Source of the DNA: Fistularia commersonii
Lineage: Eukaryota; Chordata; Actinopteri; Syngnathiformes; Fistulariidae
Length of the DNA: 64,000 nt
Reading direction: 5' to 3'
Assembly (NCBI GenBank): GCA_037954325.1
Contig: JBBMNZ010000017.1
Coordinates: 9,721,501 to 9,785,500 of the forward strand
Shown piece after piece: positions 1 to 10,330 of this stretch. The translations under genes and the position numbers were made by a program. How positions within the stretch are numbered: position 1 is the first letter of the stretch; every line of letters begins with the position of its first letter. Under the pieces are notes generated by a model, which saw nothing but the letters and a program-made list of their open reading frames with translations, was not told the DNA's origin and searched no databases.

Positions 1-472
1 AATAATACCAATGAAATACCTGTAAAAATAAATCCACCTCTGGACAAAAACCTACTTGATAGAAATGCATTGAATGGGCTCTGTGTAGGGCGACAGGATT
101 TTTTAAGAAAACTAGTCATGTGATCTTACATCAAAAGTAGAAATTAGTTAGGTTGATTGCCAACTCACTGTGGAGACATGTCTCTCGAAAAAAGGAATTA
201 CCTCACTGATACTCTGAATCCCAGAGTGAACCTGAACTCACTAATCCATCAATCCTGCGTTATGATACAAAGCATTTGTTTACCGATTTCTTTTATTTTC
301 TCTTAGTATACTTGGCTAAGTTAACCAGCTAGGGTCTAGCTGACAAATGAGACAGAGGTTATCTAACTCGAAGCACCGATGTCTTAACGCATCAGCGTCA
401 AAGTGTCCGACTATTGCTCAAACAAACAAGATTGTGTTTAACGGATCGCCATTGTGTCATTTGCCCTCTTAG
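1..472 (+). other. hipk3: 3' end of an intron of the HIPK3-like gene
   Basis: Non-coding AT-rich sequence with no recognisable repeat or open frame. It ends in a pyrimidine-rich acceptor (ttgccctcttag, AG at 471-472) directly before the terminal coding exon. Only the last part of the intron is in the window. Confidence 0.65.
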
Positions 473-1042
473 GTGCCGCCCTACGTTTCCAACCACAGCA
501 GCAAAGAGTGGAACGGCAACTATGGCCCGCTACGGCCACACGCCTACATCCCCCCTACTGTTCACACACACCCCTTCACACACCTGCCACACAGCAGCCC
601 AACACACACTTCAGGCGCCCCACGCACACACACCCAGGGCCTACAAACCCATACCCTGCTGTCTTATCCTCCCAGTGGCCCACTTGCCACCGCCCCCCAC
701 CCCATCATGCCTTCTCGCCCTCCTCCCCCCCCTCTCCTCCAGCACAGCTACAGCCTCTCTCACCCCCAGGGAGCTGCTGTAGTTCACCAGGTGACCGTAG
801 GTATCAGCACCCACCACCACCACCCAGGACATCCTGCTCCTCATCCGCACAGGCTCCTCCCATCCCCGACTATCCACCCACATCACCAGCCCGGCTACGC
901 CCACCACCCTCATCAATTCAAGCCCCCCTTCCCCCCTCCGCCACCACCTCCGCTCCCATACATGGCCTCGCCAGCCGCATACACAGGGTTTCCCTTAAGC
1001 CCAACCAAACTCAGCCACCACCCCCAGTTCTCGTATATCTGA
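473..1042 (+). CDS. hipk3: HIPK3-like protein kinase, C-terminal coding exon
   Basis: This is the last coding exon of a homeodomain-interacting protein kinase, a nuclear Ser/Thr kinase family that phosphorylates transcription regulators. It holds only the C-terminal 189 residues; the kinase domain lies upstream of the window. The exon follows a good acceptor and stays open to TGA at 1040-1042. The tail is rich in Pro, His, Ser and Tyr. It contains blocks I associate with HIPK C-termini: QVTVGIS, RLLPSPTIH and finally AYTGFPLSPTKLS, ending FSYI instead of the usual short YPYM-like end. Between these blocks sit His/Pro-rich insertions (HHHHPGHPAPHPH, PPFPPPPPPPLPY). HIPK3 is preferred over HIPK1/2 because the next gene on the same strand is KIAA1549L-like, the human 11p13 order. 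The family call rests on recalled motifs and synteny, not a search. Confidence 0.72.
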   Translation: MPPYVSNHSSKEWNGNYGPLRPHAYIPPTVHTHPFTHLPHSSPTHTSGAPRTHTQGLQTHTLLSYPPSGPLATAPHPIMPSRPPPPPLLQHSYSLSHPQGAAVVHQVTVGISTHHHHPGHPAPHPHRLLPSPTIHPHHQPGYAHHPHQFKPPFPPPPPPPLPYMASPAAYTGFPLSPTKLSHHPQFSYI

Positions 1043-1142
1043 GGAGCTGCATGGGGCCGCAGCAGTACCTTGTGGTGACCAAGAGCAATGGGGCTGCAAC
1101 CTGGGCAGGTAGACCTAGCAACAGAGCGCAAATCCAACACTT

Positions 1143-1236
1143 GTGATGAAAATGATGATGATGATAATGATTGTGATGATGACAATGATGATGATATAAT
1201 GATGATGATGATGATAATGATGATAATAATAAAGAT
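1143..1236 (+). repeat. Imperfect (GAT)n/(AAT)n trinucleotide repeat in 3' UTR
   Basis: Interrupted run of gat/aat/gac triplets starting about 100 bases after the HIPK3-like stop codon and merging into an AATAAA hexamer at 1228-1233. It gives poly-Asp/Met or poly-His/Ile shadow frames on the two strands, which are not genes. Confidence 0.85.
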
Positions 1237-4099
1237 GAGGAAGAGAAGGAAATGGGAACATGAGGATGAAAAATAATGAGGTTATGAGGAAGAAGTAAAA
1301 AAATGTTCTAAAGAAAATCATTGGTATTTTGAAGACAGCTTAATCCACTGCCTCTTTAATCTGAAGGTCTAAAAGTAAACTATTATGTTTAATTGTTACT
1401 GGAGCTTTGATTCTGAATGAAAGAGCACCCAGAAAATCAAGTTGGGCTGTTTTATGAAATTAATGAAATACCTGTTTCAAAGAGAGAATTAATTTAAAAG
1501 ATGAGGCCATTGGAATTTAAGAATGTGTCCTTTGCACATTACCTCTTGTCATTTGTTGTCTATGAAATGTTAAGAGAATCTGATCTCAATTGTGGTTGGA
1601 AATCTTTTAATGCTGTTTGCTGTCACACTGCTCAATCTCCCTTACCCTTTATCTCTGTTGCCTTGTAGCATGTGCTTGCCAGTCGGATCTGTTGAATAGG
1701 CCATCCCAGTCTGTATTAACCAGGATTGAATGGTTCTGTCTCTCTTTCAGGCAGTCTTTGCTACTGCCATCTCCTAGTGCCTTAAAAGCAGAGTCTATGA
1801 CGCCATTTCAGGAGTTTATAGATTGTACATTTAAGCAGGCTTGCAGCACTTAACCTTCAGACTTTCAATATGATGGGCTTGTTGCCTAAATACAAGGATT
1901 CAGCTTGTGTTTAAACTGGCAAATGTTTGACTTCAGTTTGTTTTCTAACTCAGAGTATGGATTTACTTTAGCTAGAGGCTGCACATTTAGGGCTTTGACT
2001 GAATGAGCTTTTTATGTATATAAAGAGTGATTTGATATTTTGATAATCAATTTCTATTCACTATAGTACTTAATTCATAACAGTATTGTCACTGTTTACT
2101 GTAACTGCAATACAATCTAGATAGCCTCTGGGTTGCTGTGTTTTGTTTTTTTTGCTAGACTTGCCTTTACTGTTTTAGAAATTTGGGAGTGGCATAGATT
2201 AAAAAGAGAATTTGTTTTTATGTTTTTACCTTTTAATGCTTCTCAGTGTTTGGAATAACCTATTAACCTACAGTATCATTGCTGGGCTATTGAGTGTTAA
2301 AGTTATATCAGTAATTGTTTCAAATATTCATGTGAGACAAACCTTTTGTCCATGTATTAAAGCCTGTTTTCAGTTTTGATACATTCCTTCAGGGTGGATG
2401 CAGAACCTTGATCTTTTTTTCTCGATTATTTTGGTTTTGCATTTTGTGATTTTGTGGTTTTTGTATGGAGTATAACTGCGCCGTTAAATGTTGTCATATC
2501 AACTGGTATTTTTCTCAAATCAGCACCAAAGACATTGTTCATCAATCATTTCTGAAGCATGGTTGATACCATTTCTCCGTTCAACTCCAGCAAACTGTTG
2601 CAGATATCAAACATTGGAATATATTATGAGATCTCTATTTTAAAACTGAGGTTGAGGTTTTATTTTTCTGAGCTATGTTTGGCAAATTGTATTTGGAATG
2701 TATAGATGATAAGCTGCTATGTACTGATTATCTGCCACTTCGTAGCTGTGAATTTAGATGATTATCCTCACTCTTGCCTGCAATTCTCTCTTTGTATTGT
2801 AGTTCTAGCAACTAGATACAATAGAAGTGGGTTTTATTTTGATCATAGAGTATATTGAATGCGATTCCTATATGCTAGTGCCTCTGTATATTAGCTTTGT
2901 TGTTTTGAAGTGATTGTAAACTGCTGTAATGGAAGTTGAGTTGAGTTGAGTTTTTTTTTGTTTTGATTATTATTCTGTTGCTTTTTGTGTGTTTGTGTGC
3001 GCCTTTAGCATCAATATTTCACCTTGAAAACATAGGCTGAGTTCACTCTTGGATTCTGTAACCAGTGGGTTGTTGACATATTATTGTTTTTATTCACATG
3101 ATTTGGCTTTTTTCTGTCATTCGGCTGTATTTGTAACTCTTTGTACTGTACAACTAGTGCCTTTCTAAAACATGTGGCTGGCGGATCTCGCATTGAAATC
3201 TGAGCGGTCACAAATGTGGCAATTAGTTCCTCCTTGTGGGATTGGCTCCTATTTTCACACAAAAGCCCAAAGTGGTTTGTTTGTTTGACCAAAATGAGGT
3301 CTAACAACAATCTTTTTTTTCAGAATCCTAAGAAAGTACACATCAGGGAAAGTTTTATTGCGCTCACCAAGAACACCGTGCAGTACTCAGAAACATAGGG
3401 CCTGGACATACACAAATGCAAAGCTTTACTGTCACCGTGAATGTATTTGTGGAAGTCAAAACATCTGTGTTGTGTGCACAGATGTAATAATAGATGGATT
3501 TCTGAGGGCTTAACAGAGTTTTCTCTCAGTTTGGGGTCGTTATGTCTATAGCTCCTGTATGCAGCTAATACCATAGTAGATATGACTTTCAGTCAGGGGT
3601 TCTTTCAAAATGCTTTATCTGTCAATCATAGTTTAGGCTATATGTTGCCCAATCCTTGTAATTTATTGTAATGGTTTTGCTACCTTGCTTAAGTAATGGA
3701 TGTATTTTGTGTACTTGTCTAATATGCTACTGTGTTCATGAGAGGTTGCACTATTCAGTCTGGTGTGCAGCCACGAGTTAGACCTGAATATGTGTGTCGC
3801 AGCACAGTAATCTGTACTTCACTTATATTCTGTTGGTTTTTATCCATGTGGCGATAGCCTCTTTCATCAGTCCCTAATATGTTTCTTTTTTTTTTTTTTT
3901 TTTTTTGGTCAGCTCAGCACCTGTGATGAGATGAAAACAGTTCTCACTCTGGCGATGTCCCAGGCCATAATCCCCACCACATTGGGTTGATTACTTTAAA
4001 CTGATAATCCACTAGCCATGCAGCACTGTCAAAGTCAGTAGAGGGTTAGGCAGTCCTATATCCAAAGCTACCGGCACATGGAGCCGTGCTACCTTAAAC

Positions 4100-4105
4100 A
4101 ATAAA
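4100..4105 (+). terminator. hipk3: Candidate distal poly(A) signal of the HIPK3-like gene
   Basis: AATAAA in the context ttaaacAATAAAgcagg, with a T-rich stretch about 60-90 bases downstream. It is the last canonical hexamer before the retroelement remnant. Placement is inferred from motif and position only. Confidence 0.4.
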
Positions 4106-4125
4106 GCAGGTCTGAGGACTTCCAA

Positions 4126-4820
4126 CAATTATTCCCAAAAAGATCAAGGGGAAACTGAGTGGTCTTTCTTCTGACACACTTTTTTTTGTCCCTGTTGACC
4201 TGCATTTACCTGGCAAGCATTTTTAAAACCAACCCAAAAAATGGATGTGAGTGTTTCATTTGGGTCGTGGGCTGTACCAGAATAGTGCTCAATTAGAATC
4301 CTAAGATGTTTAGAATAGACTTTGTACAACAGCTAATCAATTGGTCAGATGTATTGTATTTAGTCACAAATATTTAGACGCGATTGGTTAATTGAAACTG
4401 TCACTGTTTTAAATGTGTAGATTTGTGTGGCTTTATTATTTTATGGTTTGTTTTGTTTTTATTGATATTTTTTCCTTAAATGCTACACTAGTTTGACATG
4501 TAGCAACTGCACTGTGCAATATACAACGATATGAGGACTGGGAAAATTATTATTGTTTGGCTGTAATAATGTGTGTCTTATCAGTTTGCGACCGTTCCCT
4601 TTCACCCCTTTAGTTCTCAGTGAGTTTCAGTGTGACCAAGCCTTATTTACTTGGCACAGAAAGCGGGTTCCTTCTTGGTGACTCTTATTGGTGAGTGTCA
4701 AATTATAAATTGATGGTGTACTACGTCAAGATTCACTTTGAATTAAAAAAGGTCTTTTGCTTCACTCAATGTATGATGTATTTCTTGACAGTAGATTTTT
4801 TTCTGAATAAGTTACTCCTT
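4126..4820. other. Intergenic spacer
   Basis: AT-rich non-coding sequence between the inferred HIPK3-like 3' end and the retroelement remnant. I recognise no gene, repeat family or RNA here. Confidence 0.5.
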
Positions 4821-4824
4821 TACA

Positions 4825-6250
4825 GTTTACTCTTTACAGGAGGGTAATGTGGCCCCTAAAAATGAGTACTATCCCCTCATTGACCGTGAGCTAGATGGAT
4901 GGAAAAGCCAACTCATTCATCTGAAAGTGGTTGGGGCTGCCACGGTGCCTATCCGATGCTGGTCTCTTTGGAAAGAACATGCTACAGCAGCCACTGCAGT
5001 CACAACAGTTGGGCTACATGAAAGAGAATACCAGGGTGGCTCTCAAGCTAAGGGAGTCCACAGACGACTCAGTAAGGAACGCTAATGGCAAGGTTCTAAC
5101 GTCCCAAGTGGAATGCCCGGACCGAGATCGTCCAAGCTGTCTGCCGGCTGCCCCAGACAGAAAGATCAGGCCTACGATGGGGAGAGGCACAACGCTTCTG
5201 GTCCAAGGCCAACTGCAAAGAAAGGAAGGAGATGGTGGTGGCAGAGGTGGGTGATGAGGATGGAGGAAGACCGCTAAAAGATCAAGGCCGTGTTCCAGGA
5301 TCGGCAATCGAGCTGGACAGCCTGGGAGGGAATCGTGAATAGGAACATCAGTTGGTCAGACGTGTGGAAGATCCCACAGGCACAACTCAGCTTCTTCATA
5401 GGTTCAACCTACAACACGCCTCCCTGCCCTCTGAGCTTTTCACCAGTGGTTTGGGAGCGAGGGATACTGCGTGCTCCAGGACATCTTGTCAGGCTGCAAG
5501 ATTGCACTCTCTCAGGGGCGCTATAGATGGCACCCTGACCAGGTCCTGAGAAAGCTAGCTGAAGTGCTGGAGGAGTGTTGACAGGGTAGCAAAGTACCAC
5601 TGTCAGCATAGGACCCCACCATATTTGTCTTGGAAGGAGGAGTAAGGAGAAACACCAGTCCAAGAGCAAGGCCCTTCTCCCCTGAACAGGAGTGGAGGGT
5701 TAACCTTGACAGGCATCTCCAGTTCTCCACGGAGATCACCACCACATCTCTCCGGCCAGACATAGTTGTGTAGGAGCTGGAGGAGGAATTGAGGCCACCT
5801 TCGATTGCAAGAATGCCAAGTAGTCAGAGCTGAATGCTGAGTGCTGGGAGGCTGGCTGGAAGACAACGGTCTACCCAGTGGAGGTCGGATGCTGAGGCTT
5901 CTTGGACTGTCAACCACGTACCTCTTAAGGGATGCAGGAGTGCCCGGAGGAAAGTTAAGGAGGGCAACAAAGGACCTGGCAGAGGAGGCTGAAGCGGAGG
6001 AGTGTTTGGCTCTGGCTGAGGAGGAACGATAGGAGTTGGATGAAGAACACCTAACCCCAGACAACAACCGCAGGGGAGAACACCGATCAGCTGCAGGTGG
6101 AGACAGGGAGACGCCCCTGTCACTGCTCCAGCGGAATTGTGGAGTGAAATGTTGGTGAATGGTGGTTTCTGGCTGATGACCCTGCAGCTGACCTGGAGGA
6201 GGTGTGACCGGCAGCAATGCCAAGCAGGTGGTAACATCTTACTGTACAAT
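4825..6250 (+). mobile_element. Degenerate non-LTR retrotransposon, ORF 3' end (R2/HERO-like, restriction-like endonuclease type)
   Basis: Three-frame reading gives pieces of a known fish non-LTR retrotransposon C-terminus, broken by frameshifts and stops. Recognisable parts are a Trp-rich segment with the pattern W..P.AQLSF.I...Y...P.P (about 5350-5430), a Cys-poor remnant of the zinc-knuckle region ending in RWHPDQVLRKLAEVLEE (about 5527-5578), LRPDIVV (5750-5770) and GWKTTVYPVEVGC (5854-5892). In intact relatives the RPD block is followed by an ELT motif and Lys-rich helix of a restriction-like endonuclease. Here that stretch is largely missing and a stop follows LRPDIVV, so the enzyme is dead. 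No target-site duplication or poly(A) tail was found. The region is more GC-rich than its surroundings, which fits an insertion. The clade is inferred from recalled motifs. Confidence 0.7.
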
Positions 6251-6941
6251 CCGGTGTTAAAAGAAATGCTGTGTGTCTGTGTGTATACAGTATATACATA
6301 TAAAGAATATTTCAGGATTTTTTATCTCACAAAGCTGGTTTATGTCTCTACATGTTCTGTTAAACTTGTTAAATGACATCCTGCCTTAAATATATATTAG
6401 AGAGGTAATCTCACAGCCTCCATTTTCTTCCCTTTGTTTATTATTTAATAGAGGTTTTTAATCATCCTCAAGAGTTCTGCATTTTTTTATAAACCATGGA
6501 TTTTTTTTAAATCCATCTGCAGAACAAGGAAACATCTTTTGTAAGGTGATGGAGACAATGAAAAACTAGAAAGAAATCACCCTCACATTTACAAGAAACT
6601 ATCCCAAATGTTTGCATGACTTTCTCAAGCATTAGCAAGCAAGTACCAAAAATTAATGGAAGGCAAGCTGAAAATAACCACACAAATAATATTGCATTGA
6701 ATAAAAGAAGAAAAAAACTCGAAATTGAAAATATATGGAAGACGCGGGGATGGAATGAGTTAGATGGAAAAAAAAACAACCACAAACTTATTCAAAATGT
6801 TCTGCTAGTCTTCCAGCCGCAAGTAACTTTTTTTTTAAACTTTTTTTTCCCTCCCAAAATATCTTTGCGAGCACATTTGGCTCAACGGGAACAGAAAATT
6901 CCTCGGTAACGAAGCCGGAAGGGTGCCTCGCCTCTTAGCTG

Positions 6942-6955
6942 CCACTAGAGGGCGC
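6942..6955 (+). promoter_or_regulatory. Predicted CTCF binding site
   Basis: CCACTAGAGGGCGC agrees at every position with the CTCF core consensus CCASYAGRKGGCRS. It lies between the HIPK3-like and KIAA1549L-like genes, about 700 bases before the first ATG of the latter. Binding is inferred from the motif alone. Confidence 0.6.
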
Positions 6956-7044
6956 TGACGCTCCACTTACTCAGCGTCACAGCTGCACTAGCGTCACAGC
7001 CTCCCTTGATGTTTTGTTTTTCATCTTTCTGATGTTATGACGCT
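6956..7044. promoter_or_regulatory. Cluster of TGACGCT / AGCGTCA motifs
   Basis: Four copies of the same 7-mer in both orientations: TGACGCT at 6956-6962 and 7038-7044, AGCGTCA at 6973-6979 and 6990-6996. The TGACG core is the half-site of CREB/ATF-type bZIP factors. The spacing of 17 bases between the first three starts is regular. Function is inferred. Confidence 0.35.
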
Positions 7045-7380
7045 ATATTCAGCGTGTACCTTCATTAAATGGTAAGGCAAACGCATTAATCCCCACAGTT
7101 ACTTCTTGAGCGTCGGAGCTTAACCGTTGTGACTACTTTTCTTTCGATCGAAGCCGTAATCTCACCGCTCACCTCCTCTTTTGCTAGAATCTGTAAAGTT
7201 CTCCATGATAAACCCAAATCGGATGTGACATAGATAAAGAGAGGGGTTAATTTTCTGTGACTTTTCAGGTTGTTGTCAACGATGCTGAATAGATATGATT
7301 TAAAAGATAATATTCGTCTCGTGTAAATGGTTAAAAATGCTCGCTTTAACCTCATATTTGACATAATTGTCGCTCTTATT

Positions 7381-7660
7381 TTGAAGGCCACAGCTGGCTT
7401 CCGGTTTCGCCGCTGCACAGCTGTGTAGCGGAGCTATGGAGAGCGCCTTGCGGCCAGAGTAGGGACTTCACCCGACGCGCGTCCGCACAGACACGGTGTG
7501 ACAGGTGAAGGGAGAGTGAGAATCGCTTTGTCCCCCTTCGTTGACCCTTGCTGCTTCCCCGGTAGTGCTCATGGAGAGCGGCGCCCCGCTTGTCCGCACC
7601 GGAGGCAGGTCGATCGGACGCCGTTAGATGTTTCCCCATTCAGGATTAATTGGTTGACCA
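7381..7660 (+). promoter_or_regulatory. kiaa1549l: GC-rich promoter / 5' UTR zone of the KIAA1549L-like gene
   Basis: CpG-rich sequence, in contrast to its AT-rich surroundings, runs into the first coding exon. No TATA box is obvious, as is usual for CpG-island promoters. If transcribed, it contains three short upstream frames (7436-7462, 7571-7627 and 7628-7657). The transcription start cannot be placed from sequence. Confidence 0.5.
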
Positions 7661-7892
7661 ATGGCTCCCAAACATGCGCTCCTCTCTAGCGGCGGCGGCC
7701 CCGGAGTCGGAGGGGTAAATGCGAGCAGAGACCCCTCCACCGTCTGGATCCTGGACGTCGGGATGGTGACCGTCTGCTCGCCCTGGAGCGGGAAGAGGAC
7801 GGCGGGGGTGCCGGATGGGATGGTGGCCCGCTGGTTTGCGGCCGTCGGCGCGGTGCTGATGCTGATCGTCCGCTGCTCGGTGGCCGCTGACG
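7661..7892 (+). CDS. kiaa1549l: KIAA1549L-like exon 1: N-terminus with signal peptide
   Basis: Encodes residues 1-77 plus one base of codon 78, then the strong donor GTAAGT. The part from Met54 (MVARWFAAVGAVLMLIVRCS, then VAA-D) reads as a textbook signal peptide with an Arg before the hydrophobic core and a small-residue cleavage site. Met54 (ATG at 7820) has G at -3 and G at +4; the upstream ATG at 7661 has C at -3. Translation may therefore start at 7820, giving a 23-residue signal peptide, or at 7661 with a long n-region. I kept 7661 because the frame is open and related proteins have long N-termini. Its phase-1 end matches exon 2. Confidence 0.7.
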
Positions 7893-8257
7893 GTAAGTCG
7901 CCAATGCGCGCTTTGTGTTTTTATTTTTTATTTTTTCATTACACAACCGTTAAGAAGGCTGTGTTTCCGCGATCCCAAGGAGAATGCGGCCATAAACTCT
8001 CCGCATCTGCTTTGAATGTGAAGTCTCTTGATTTATACTATTAAATGGGCTATTAATATTAAATAGAGATTGTTTGACAGACGCGCGTATCAACCCAGTA
8101 CGGCAGTAGAAAATCTCGATGGGTGTCTTGTGATCCTTTCGTCCAAGTTGACACAATAATTTGAAGGATTTAAAGCTTCGGTGTCTTGTTAATGCTCTGT
8201 TGGGCTAGATAAAGAGCCCCAGCCGGAGCGCGCAGGAGCGGCGGCGGCGCCGCGGCG

Positions 8258-8268
8258 CACCAGGGGGC
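8258..8268 (+). promoter_or_regulatory. Predicted CTCF binding site, second copy
   Basis: CACCAGGGGGC inside a very GC-rich stretch (about 8215-8280) matches 12 of 14 positions of the CTCF core when its flanks are included. Same orientation as the site at 6942. The two lie on either side of exon 1. Confidence 0.45.
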
Positions 8269-8718
8269 CGCTTGTCTCCCGACGTGTCTTTGGACTGAGC
8301 AGAAAACTTTCCTCTCTTTTTTTTTTCTTTTTTCCACAAATTCATTCACGGAGCATTGAGCCCCCGTGATCTTCATCCCCCCGTGCGCATCCATAGGGGA
8401 CGTTTCACAGTCGACTCGAATTAATAATTTATTATCTCCGTATTCTTCCGAGGAAATAACACCGAAATAGCAGCAATATTACCGTCACACACTCCTCTGA
8501 GGAGCTTGGACGCGGAGGTTCCTTTACACGCCAATACGCTCCTATTTTTATGCCACACGTCATGTGTTCTTATAGCAAATGTGAGAAATTCAGTAGAACA
8601 TCTTTCGAAACTCACAAGAAAAGATTTTCACTACCCCGTCCTTTTAAATCGATATATTTTGGGGATTAAACTAAGTGTTTACCCAGTAAGTTTTTTTTTT
8701 TTTTTTTACCGATCACAG

Positions 8719-9012
8719 GGAGATGCAATGCTTGAAAAATAATGCGAACCGGCCTTCAAATAAGTGATAAATAAATCAAAGGAAAAAAAATCAGTCAAAT
8801 TATTTCAAAATCTCTAAATAATCTGAAGTCAGCGAGAAATTACATGCATTTTTATGTGTCAAGAAATGACTTGGAGATGCCACGCTTGGAGTACCTGCCT
8901 TGAAATAAGTGATAAAAGAAAAAAAAAGAGGAAATGATATCAAAATCTCAGAATAATCCGAAATTCACAAGTATTTACCTGGATTTTTATGTTGCAAGAA
9001 AATGACCTGGAA
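8719..9012 (+). repeat. Diverged tandem duplication, unit about 150 bp
   Basis: Two direct copies, 8719-8872 and 8873-about 9012. Shared blocks in the same order are ggagatgc, cttcaaataagtgataaa / cttgaaataagtgataaa, tcaaaatctc..aataatc, atttttatgt and caagaaa(a)tgac(c/t)tgg. The family is unknown to me. It may be a satellite-like pair or two copies of one element. Confidence 0.7.
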
Positions 9013-9167
9013 TTCCAGAGGTAATGACTTTATTGACAATAAGAAGAATATACCTCAAAGTCAGACTGGAAATTCAAAATTGACTTTGTCAATAGGAAAC
9101 ATAAAAAGATAAATAATGGAGTAACAATAAACAAATTAATATGATTACATGAAAATATTAAAAAAAT

Positions 9168-9412
9168 GGTGGCATGGTAGCACTGTGATGAGCATTCCCT
9201 GGCTTGATTCCCAAAGGGTGTCTTTCTGTGTGAACTTTGCATATTTCCTGACCCTGCGTGAGAATTAGAGAGTGAATAATTGTATATCTCTATATTTGGC
9301 TCTGCGATCAACGAGTGAACAGTCCAGGATGAACCCCGCCTCTTGCCCAATGACACCTAGGATAGACTCCAGCACCCTCGCAACCCTGAGTACAGCAGTT
9401 AAGGAACAAATT
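9168..9412 (+). repeat. Fish dispersed repeat copy (SINE-like, + orientation)
   Basis: Begins ggtggcatggtagcactg and ends in the 3' half that includes gtccaggatgaaccccgcct and gataggctccag-type text (here gatagactccagc). I recognise this consensus as a very common teleost dispersed repeat. Other copies in this window are at 10161, 14362, 22165, 25885 and 60635. The exact family name cannot be fixed without a repeat library. Confidence 0.65.
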
Positions 9413-10160
9413 AAAATAAAACAATCCAAACATGCTTTTGCATGATCTTGTCAGACAATGAGCTCAGACACTAAATGTGTTTTATTTTATTTTTTTTCCC
9501 CGTGCATTGGTGTATAATGTAATACGTCATGCATAAACTCTAGAGGAAACCGTTTAATAAATGACTATATTCCATGTAATTGCTTGACTCTGTTACTTAA
9601 TAGACCCCAACCTTCATCTCTGCATCGCTGCTATTCATTTTAACCATTCTTAATTGCCTGAAAGTTTGATGGGGTCCAGGCGACTGACCAGCACGTTGTC
9701 AAGCTTTATTAAATTGTCAGAGGATTACACCCTGTAGGAAGGATATTAATATCCCTGATTTGGTACAAAATAATGCAATGACCCTTCTTTAAATTCCAAT
9801 TAACATGAATACCAAATACAGAATGAATTAGTCAAACAATGGGCAAAAGTCATGAAGGAAGTGAAGCTTTTTTGGCAGAGGTTTTTGAATATTTTGTCTT
9901 GTACCCGCCACTGAATGGAATATTGATGCGGATTGACAAAGAGCCAAGGATGACATTTGGAATTCTTAAATGTCAAATGCTCTACCATTTTTCTAAGTAA
10001 GGATGGCAGAGCTGTTGACAATTTTCAGAACAAGACACAGAGTCGCTGAACTTTTCAAAGTGTTTATTAATGCGTAGCTCGGCAAATAATGGTGTGAAAA
10101 GAAGAAAAAAAGAGTGCAAATATACAAGAGTCAAGCCTCGCCTAAACAAAGGAATTACTT

Positions 10161-10330
10161 TTATTCATTGCCTATAGCTAATGCATATCCTGCTGTCAGT
10201 CACATGGGTTCTGGAGCCTATCCCTGCTGTCATTGGGTTGAGAGGCAGGGTTCACCTTGGACCAATCACAGGGCCACATATAGAGACAAACAAATATTCT
10301 TCCTCTCATTCAATTATCATATAAAGACGT
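10161..10330 (-). repeat. Fish dispersed repeat copy (partial, - orientation)
   Basis: Contains ggagcctatccctgctgtca, gggttgagaggcagggttca and aatcacagggccacatatag, the reverse-strand text of the same family as the copy at 9168. It ends near the imperfect aattatcat. Confidence 0.6.

Larger units (their letters stand above)
1043..4125 (+). other. hipk3: Probable 3' UTR of the HIPK3-like gene
   Basis: About 3 kb of AT-rich sequence without a credible coding frame follows the stop codon, in keeping with the long 3' UTRs of HIPK genes. Candidate poly(A) signals are AATAAA at 1228-1233 (inside a GAT repeat), ATTAAA at 2356-2361 and AATAAA at 4100-4105. The last is followed by a T-rich stretch near 4160-4190 and is taken as the distal end. 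The true end is unknown without transcript data. Confidence 0.5.
6251..7380. other. Intergenic region upstream of the KIAA1549L-like promoter
   Basis: AT-rich to about 6.9 kb, then increasingly GC-rich. It holds a CTCF-like motif (6942-6955) and repeated TGACGCT/AGCGTCA motifs (6956-7044), described separately. No protein-coding frame is convincing. Confidence 0.5.

Noticed and set aside
454..1146. 230-residue Pro/His-rich frame overlapping the HIPK3-like exon
   Set aside because: Shifted-frame shadow of the same C-rich exon. Only the frame starting at 473 carries the HIPK-like blocks and fits the acceptor.
5603..6223. 206-residue minus-strand frame
   Set aside because: It lies over the plus-strand retroelement remnant; the GC-rich text leaves a chance open frame. 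The recognisable motifs are all on the plus strand.
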